Part shown: positions 33,831 to 37,254 of the stretch, one piece after another
Layout of the letters: each line of letters starts with the position of its first letter
How positions within the stretch are numbered: the first letter of the stretch is position 1
Source: Bacillota bacterium
Lineage (GTDB): Bacteria; Bacillota; Dethiobacteria; DTU022; UBA8154
Assembly: GCA_030656575.1 (NCBI GenBank)
Contig: JAUSPO010000034.1
Span: forward strand, 1-37,254
DNA: 37,254 bases
Direction: 5' to 3'
Notes under the pieces: model-generated
Told to the model about the DNA's origin: nothing
What the model saw: only the letters and a program-made list of their open reading frames with translations
Database searches by the model: none
Position numbers and translations under genes: made by a program

Positions 33831-34988
33831 CTACTTCTTATAGACAGGAGACATTTTTCTCAGCTTTTCAACAATCTCTTTAACTACATCCACAGTATAA
33901 TCAATGTCCTCAATAGTATTATCCCTGCCGAGAGTTAAACGCAGCGAACCGTGTGCGGTCTGATGATCGAGGCCAATAGCCATTAACACGTGGGAGGGGT
34001 CAAGAGAACCTGAAGTACAGGCCGATCCGCTTGATACTGCCACACCCTTTATATCCAGTCCCAATAAAAGTGATTCGCCCTCCACGTAAAGGATGCTCAC
34101 GTTAACATTGCCGGGCAGTCTTTTTACGGGATGACCGTTAAGCTTCACAGAGTCAATTTCCAGCAATTTGCTGATAAGACGATCCCTTAATAATATCAGG
34201 CCCTCCCTTTTTTCTTCTATATCCTCCGCAGCCAGCTCGATAGCCCGGCCCAGACCTACGATTCCAGGCAGGTTTTCTGTTCCCGGTCGTAATTTTATTT
34301 CCTGAGAACCACCGAAGAAAATCTGACGTATTTTTATACCCTTCCGCTTATATAATACTCCAATCCCCTTGGGACCGTAAAACTTATGAGCAGAAAGGGA
34401 GAGCATATCCACAGGCTGTTCTTTTAAATTAAAAGGCATATGCCCAATAGCCTGGACGGCATCCGTGTGAAAATACACGCCTTTTTCCCTGCATATATTT
34501 CCAATTTCTTCTATTGGCTGGATAGTGCCGATTTCGTTATTCGCTGTCATAATGGAAACAAGAATAGTATCGTCTCTTATTTCGGACGCCAGTTCATCAG
34601 GATTAACCATACCAAATTCATCTACCGGTAAAAAGGTTATATCAAAGCATATTTGACCGAGATAATTCACTGTATCCATCACAGCATGGTGTTCAATTGA
34701 GCTTGTGATAATATGCTTTCCCTTAGTATAAAGAGCGTTTGAGACACCCTGAATGGCCAGGTTATCTGACTCTGATCCACCGGATGTAAAAATAATTTCT
34801 TCAGGAGAAGCGCCCAGGGCTGTGGCAACTTTTTCCCTGGCTTCATCCAGAGCCTTACGGGCTTCCCTTCCAAAAGAGTGCACACTGGATGGGTTCCCAT
34901 GTATCTCTTTTAGATAGGGGAGCATAGCCTCCAAAACATCCTCTTTCATAGGAGTAGTGGCACCATGATCCAAATAAATTCTTTTCAC
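33831..34988 (-). CDS. iscS: Cysteine desulfurase IscS/NifS type
   Basis: This PLP enzyme takes sulfur from cysteine for Fe-S clusters and tRNA thiolation. The GTG at 34988 lies nine bases after AAAGGAGG, giving 385 residues; the frame is open further upstream without an SD. Motifs are YLDHGATTP at the start, the PLP Lys in LSAHKFYGPKG, and the active Cys in SSGSACTSGS near residue 323. It is placed between iscR and iscU. It may also serve the 2-thiouridine needed by MnmH. Confidence 0.95.
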   Translation of the reverse strand: MKRIYLDHGATTPMKEDVLEAMLPYLKEIHGNPSSVHSFGREARKALDEAREKVATALGASPEEIIFTSGGSESDNLAIQGVSNALYTKGKHIITSSIEHHAVMDTVNYLGQICFDITFLPVDEFGMVNPDELASEIRDDTILVSIMTANNEIGTIQPIEEIGNICREKGVYFHTDAVQAIGHMPFNLKEQPVDMLSLSAHKFYGPKGIGVLYKRKGIKIRQIFFGGSQEIKLRPGTENLPGIVGLGRAIELAAEDIEEKREGLILLRDRLISKLLEIDSVKLNGHPVKRLPGNVNVSILYVEGESLLLGLDIKGVAVSSGSACTSGSLDPSHVLMAIGLDHQTAHGSLRLTLGRDNTIEDIDYTVDVVKEIVEKLRKMSPVYKK

Positions 34989-35022
34989 TCCAAAGGGCCT
35001 CCTTTCAAAACTTTCATTATCG

Positions 35023-35445
35023 TTAATGTTTCCAGTCAAGCATATCCTGAAGAGAAATATTATCCAGCACTTCGTTTATTTGATCCCGTAATTTTCCCCA
35101 TAGATTCCTGGAGAGGCAGTCTTCAGCTCTTGTGCAGCGGCATTTATCTCCATCGCCATCCTCGGAAAGGCAATCTACCGGAGTAATGGGACCTTCGAGT
35201 GCCCTGATAATATCCCCCACATAAATTTTCTTCGGCAAATGAGCCAGGGCATAGCCCCCTTTCATACCTCTTGTGCTTTTAATCAGACCATCCCGTCTCA
35301 GGGTTGCAAAAATCTGCTCCAAAAAATTTTGGGAGATATTCTCTCCAAGGGAAATTTTACTTAAGGGCACAGGACCATCATGATAATTTAAGGCCAGAAA
35401 AACCATTGCCCTCACGCCGTATTCCCCTTTCGCAGACAAACGCAC
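35023..35445 (-). CDS. iscR: Rrf2-family Fe-S regulator, IscR-like
   Basis: The GTG at 35445 is six bases after AAAGGTGG and gives the usual RLSAKGEYGVRAM start. The 140-residue protein has an Rrf2 winged helix (about 1-80; PVPLSKISLGENISQNFLEQIF, in pieces, then GGYALAHLP), and three Cys in a C-terminal loop (DCLSEDGDGDKCRCTRAEDC shows four), the site for a [2Fe-2S] cluster in IscR. CymR-type cysteine regulators lack such Cys, so IscR is more likely. It is the first gene of the iscRSU operon and probably represses it. Confidence 0.88.
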   Translation of the reverse strand: MRLSAKGEYGVRAMVFLALNYHDGPVPLSKISLGENISQNFLEQIFATLRRDGLIKSTRGMKGGYALAHLPKKIYVGDIIRALEGPITPVDCLSEDGDGDKCRCTRAEDCLSRNLWGKLRDQINEVLDNISLQDMLDWKH

Positions 35446-35472
35446 CTCACACACCACCTTTGAGAAGAAAAA

Positions 35473-35547
35473 GCCTAACTATATCCGAGTATTTTACTCA
35501 GGATTCAATTAAAAAAGAAGAAAAATCCTAATCCTGACTAAGTTAGG
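35473..35547 (-). promoter_or_regulatory. Operator palindrome and foldable leader of iscR
   Basis: CCTGACT-A-AGTTAGG (35533-35547) is a near-perfect palindrome just downstream of the -10. The same words recur at 35474-35502 (CCTAACT, TCCGAGT, ACTCAGGATT). In the RNA, GCCTAACT can pair with AGTTAGGC, CAGGATT with AATCCTG, and GAGTA with TACTC, with TTTTT after the outer stem. Rrf2/IscR operators are of this kind; a leader structure is an alternative reading. Confidence 0.55.
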
Positions 35548-35564
35548 CAAGTTTAATTTTACTT

Positions 35565-35593
35565 AGATTATCATAAATAATTTTCACAGTCAA
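35565..35593 (-). promoter_or_regulatory. Sigma-A promoter of iscR-iscS-iscU
   Basis: On the minus strand TTGACT (35588-35593) is followed after 17 bases by TAATCT (35565-35570). The operator palindrome lies 18 bases further on. Confidence 0.65.
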
Positions 35594-35656
35594 GTTAATA
35601 AACTAGAAGTAATTTCAGCACTCCTTGGTAATTATAACATAAGGAATTGTCTTGAC

Positions 35657-35758
35657 TTAGCCTTTTTTATAGTTGTCCCAACGAATTAAAGCCTCTTTTG
35701 CCCAAACTTTGTCAATTTCGGGACAAGCAGAAATTAAACTATGATTTCCCTCTATAAA
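35657..35758 (-). other. Open frame without start codon, possible antitoxin or gene tail
   Basis: After the stop of the 79-residue gene, another minus-strand frame is open for 33 codons and reads CPEIDKVWAKEALIRWDNYK, ending at 35657-35659. This looks coding, and the W-K-E-A-RW pattern recalls the end of addiction-module antitoxins. No start codon is present, so it is either a fragment or the continuation of the upstream gene after a frameshift. Confidence 0.3.
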
Positions 35759-35991
35759 TCATCTTCTGTTTTGCGCAATGCTCTTTTTGCGGCTTTTTCC
35801 TGGCGTTTCTGGTACATTTCCCGGATCCAAACATCTACCGGTGCCTTCCATTTTTGTGTCTGGCTCGGTATATTTTTAATTAAGCTTTTTGGATTTAACC
35901 CCATTTCCTTCGCCATTCTTATTGTTTCTTCGTTAAGGCGACATTTCTTCTTCGCCTCTGCCCATAACTGGTCCTTTTTGTTCTTGTCCAT
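35752..35991 (-). CDS. Small conserved hypothetical protein
   Basis: The product has 79 residues from ATG 35991. The SD is weak. It shows LWAEAKKKCRLNEETIRMAK, then GLNPKSLIKNIPSQTQKWKAP and WIREMYQKRQEKAAK. Such short proteins occur in many Firmicutes and Actinobacteria without a known function; they are rich in Lys and helical. I recall the family by sight but have no name for it. It follows a truncated sigma-like gene by 16 bases and may be cotranscribed with it. Confidence 0.7.
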   Translation of the reverse strand: MDKNKKDQLWAEAKKKCRLNEETIRMAKEMGLNPKSLIKNIPSQTQKWKAPVDVWIREMYQKRQEKAAKRALRKTEDDL

Positions 35992-36007
35992 CACAAATCA
36001 ACTCTCT

Positions 36008-36154
36008 TTATTTTTTAGCTCTTGAGTTGTTATATATAAATCCTTTGAGCACAGGATAGAGGGCAGCATATAATTGTTCTCCAGCAGCATCATCCCCACA
36101 AAGATACTTATGTACAAGATTATAATCGTTTATGTGTTTGATATTATCTATCAT
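36008..36154 (-). CDS. Small sigma-like protein, probably truncated sigma factor N-terminus
   Basis: An ATG at 36154 follows AAGGGGGG by six bases and opens 48 codons. Residues LVHKYLCGDDAAGEQLYAAL then YPVLKGF recall the first helix of sigma-70 region 2 (LV-KYLAGD-EAFE-LY--YYP-L). It stops after SRAKK, before the -10 helices. It could be a degraded ECF-type sigma factor or a short functional peptide. The clear SD favours translation. Confidence 0.5.
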   Translation of the reverse strand: MIDNIKHINDYNLVHKYLCGDDAAGEQLYAALYPVLKGFIYNNSRAKK

Positions 36155-36237
36155 GCTCGCCCCCCTTGCCTTTTAAACATTATAATGGTACCAGGTAGTT
36201 GGACACAGAATTTAAAAAATAAGCTATACTAATTACC

Positions 36238-36558
36238 ATGAGAGAGCGAAAAAATTATCCACCAGAGTTTAAAGCAAAGATAGTCCTGGAATCACTCCGG
36301 GAAGAAAAGACAATCAGCCAGATTGTCAGCGAGACAAGAATCCATGCAACGGTATTGAGCCGTTGGAAGGCAGAAGCACTCAAAAGACTGCCGGAGCTGT
36401 TTTCCAAAGGTGAATCGGAAACAGAAAAAATGAGGAAGGAATTTGAGGCAAAAGAGGATGAGTACATGAAGGCCGTCGGTGAACTGACCATGGACCTTAA
36501 TTTCTTAAAAAAAAGTGGAATCAGTATTCGGTCCCGAAGAGAGAAAAGAAATGATTGA
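36238..36558 (+). CDS. IS3-family transposase OrfA
   Basis: The 106-residue product carries the helix-turn-helix (YPPEFKAKIVLESLREEKT, then ISQIVSETRIHATVLSRWK) and a C-terminal leucine zipper for oligomer formation (about residues 60-95). It binds the terminal repeats. At 36507-36514 an A8 run (LKKS) allows a -1 ribosome shift into orfB (KKVESVFGPEERK), giving the OrfAB fusion usual in the family. Confidence 0.93.
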   Translation: MRERKNYPPEFKAKIVLESLREEKTISQIVSETRIHATVLSRWKAEALKRLPELFSKGESETEKMRKEFEAKEDEYMKAVGELTMDLNFLKKSGISIRSRREKRND

Positions 36559-37119
36559 GTGGAAAGAACCAGAGAAAAAGGAGGCGAAAATTGCAATAAA
36601 CAAGCAATGTCAGTTGTTGTCTATCAGCCGCTCAACCGCATATTATAAGCTATTGGGACCAAGCAATGATGAAATCCGTATCAAGAACCTGATAGACAGG
36701 ATTTATACAGCAGAACCGACATATGGGGCAAGGCGGATCAGTAATACACTTAGCAATAAGTATGGAGAGGATGTCGGCAGGAAAAGGGTTCGCACCTATA
36801 TGCGGGAGATGGGAATTGACGCAATTTACCCTGGTCCTAACCTATAGTCAAGCGTTGCAAGCAGCACCACACCTACCCTTATCTACTTCGCAAGGTGCCA
36901 ATTACGCACAATAACCATGTATGGGGAATTGATTTATCATACATCGGAACTGAGACCGGCTTTATGTATTTAGTAGTCATAATCGACTGGCATTCTCGCT
37001 TTGTGGTAGGATGGGGCATGTCTAATACAATGCATGCAGATTTTGTAAAAGTAGCATTAGAGAAGGCCTTCAAAGAGCATGGCACTCCAGACATTATCAA
37101 CAGCGACCAGGGTAGCCAA
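36515..37119 (+). pseudogene. IS3-family transposase OrfB, frameshifted and interrupted
   Basis: The DDE integrase starts with the helix-turn-helix INKQCQLLSISRSTAYYKL and YGARRISNTLS (an HTH_21-type region), and runs to IDAIYPGPNL, where a stop (about 36845) appears. Dropping one TA of CTATAGTC restores NLVKRCKQHHTYPYLLRK and the frame. WGIDLSYIG gives the first Asp of DDE and INSDQGSQ the second; the Glu should lie after the intron. The gene ends at 37119, where the intron begins between the codons for SQ and the following residue. Confidence 0.85.
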
Positions 37120-37254
37120 GTGCGACAAGAAGTCGCTTAATATATTGCCGAAAGGCTATCCCATCCATTCGGGGTAACCCTATTGTGACTAGCGTAGATG
37201 GTAACGTCTGGGTTAGAAAGCTCACATGACAATGTGGAAGTCCGAGAAGCCTAA
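37120..37254 (+). mobile_element. 5' end of a group II intron (domain I), inserted in IS3 orfB
   Basis: The sequence starts GTGCGAC, the group II 5' consensus GUGYG, and folds at once into GCGAC / GTCGC, as in known bacterial introns. CCGAAAGGCT and GGGTAACCC then give typical domain I hairpins. It replaces the reading frame of orfB exactly at the SDQGSQ codons. Only the first 135 bases are visible; the rest of the ribozyme, the reverse transcriptase and the 3' exon lie outside. The intron type (B or other) and the EBS/IBS pairings cannot be settled here. Confidence 0.82.

Larger units (their letters stand above)
36190..37254 (+). mobile_element. IS3-family insertion sequence, interrupted and running off the window
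   Basis: The element contains orfA and orfB in IS3 order with an A8 slippage run between them. The left end lies near 36190-36205, where TGGTACCAGGTAGTTGGACA includes candidates for the terminal repeat; no second end is in the window, so the exact boundary is not fixed. OrfB has a 2-base frameshift and is then broken by a group II intron, so this copy cannot encode a full transposase without splicing and correction. Confidence 0.85.

Noticed and set aside
1-37254. CRISPR array, tRNA or rRNA genes, riboswitch
   Set aside because: I saw no regularly spaced direct repeats, no cloverleaf with CCA-type arms, no rRNA sequence, and no known riboswitch core. A covariance-model search would decide for structured RNAs.

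Overview
The window is a piece of a chromosome from a spore-forming, low-to-medium G+C Firmicute, most likely an anaerobic member of the Clostridia. Evidence is the sporulation genes spoIIP, yqfC and yqfD, the Gram-positive order of core genes (hrcA-grpE-dnaK-dnaJ, rsmE-mtaB, rpsU-yqeY, nfeD-floA, yqfC-yqfD-phoH-pgpH-ybeY-dgkA-cdd-era-recO), a CIRCE element, sigma-A promoters close to TTGACA-17-TATAAT, and frequent TTG and GTG starts placed about 6 to 10 bases after a strong Shine-Dalgarno (SD) sequence. I cannot fix the genus. Almost all genes lie on the minus strand, so transcription runs from high to low coordinates.

Layout by coordinate. 1-3300: accessory block of secreted proteins (an NTR/OB-like protein, a matrixin-type metalloprotease, a DUF6147-like protein), then an ECF sigma factor with an anti-sigma gene split by a 2-base frameshift. 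3300-3900: non-coding, with the 3' end of a dead IS3-type transposase. 3910-16919: a long core block of DUF4342 protein, recO, era, cdd, DUF881 protein, dgkA, ybeY, pgpH, phoH, yqfD, yqfC, an anchored unknown protein, floA, nfeD, yqeY and rpsU; one small plus-strand membrane gene sits between era and cdd. 17029-19668: HIT protein, then plus-strand mnmH and ylbF, then an anchored unknown protein with a sigma-E-like promoter. 19746-27403: mtaB and rsmE, a plus-strand ComK-like gene, and the heat-shock operon dnaJ-dnaK-grpE-hrcA with CIRCE.

27404-33362: signalling and sporulation. There is a PAS-PAS-GGDEF-HD-GYP protein, a TPR protein fused to a protein-kinase fold that lacks key catalytic residues, a small membrane protein, and spoIIP with a good sigma-E promoter candidate. 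33414-35600: iscR-iscS-iscU Fe-S assembly operon with a promoter, operator-like palindromes and a foldable leader. 35650-36154: small conserved or truncated genes. 36190-37254: an IS3-family element whose orfB carries a 2-base frameshift and is interrupted by the 5' end of a group II intron that runs off the window.

How the genes work together. The core block couples ribosome assembly and decay (era, ybeY, rsmE, rpsU), c-di-AMP turnover (pgpH), envelope lipid recycling (dgkA, floA, nfeD) and tRNA modification (mtaB, mnmH). The most unusual items are the TPR-pseudokinase, the ComK-like gene inserted beside the heat-shock operon, the matrixin with an Asp third zinc ligand beside an NTR-like secreted protein, the broken anti-sigma gene, and the intron-in-IS nest at the right edge. 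I did not find a clear undescribed multi-gene defence-type system; these are the best leads.
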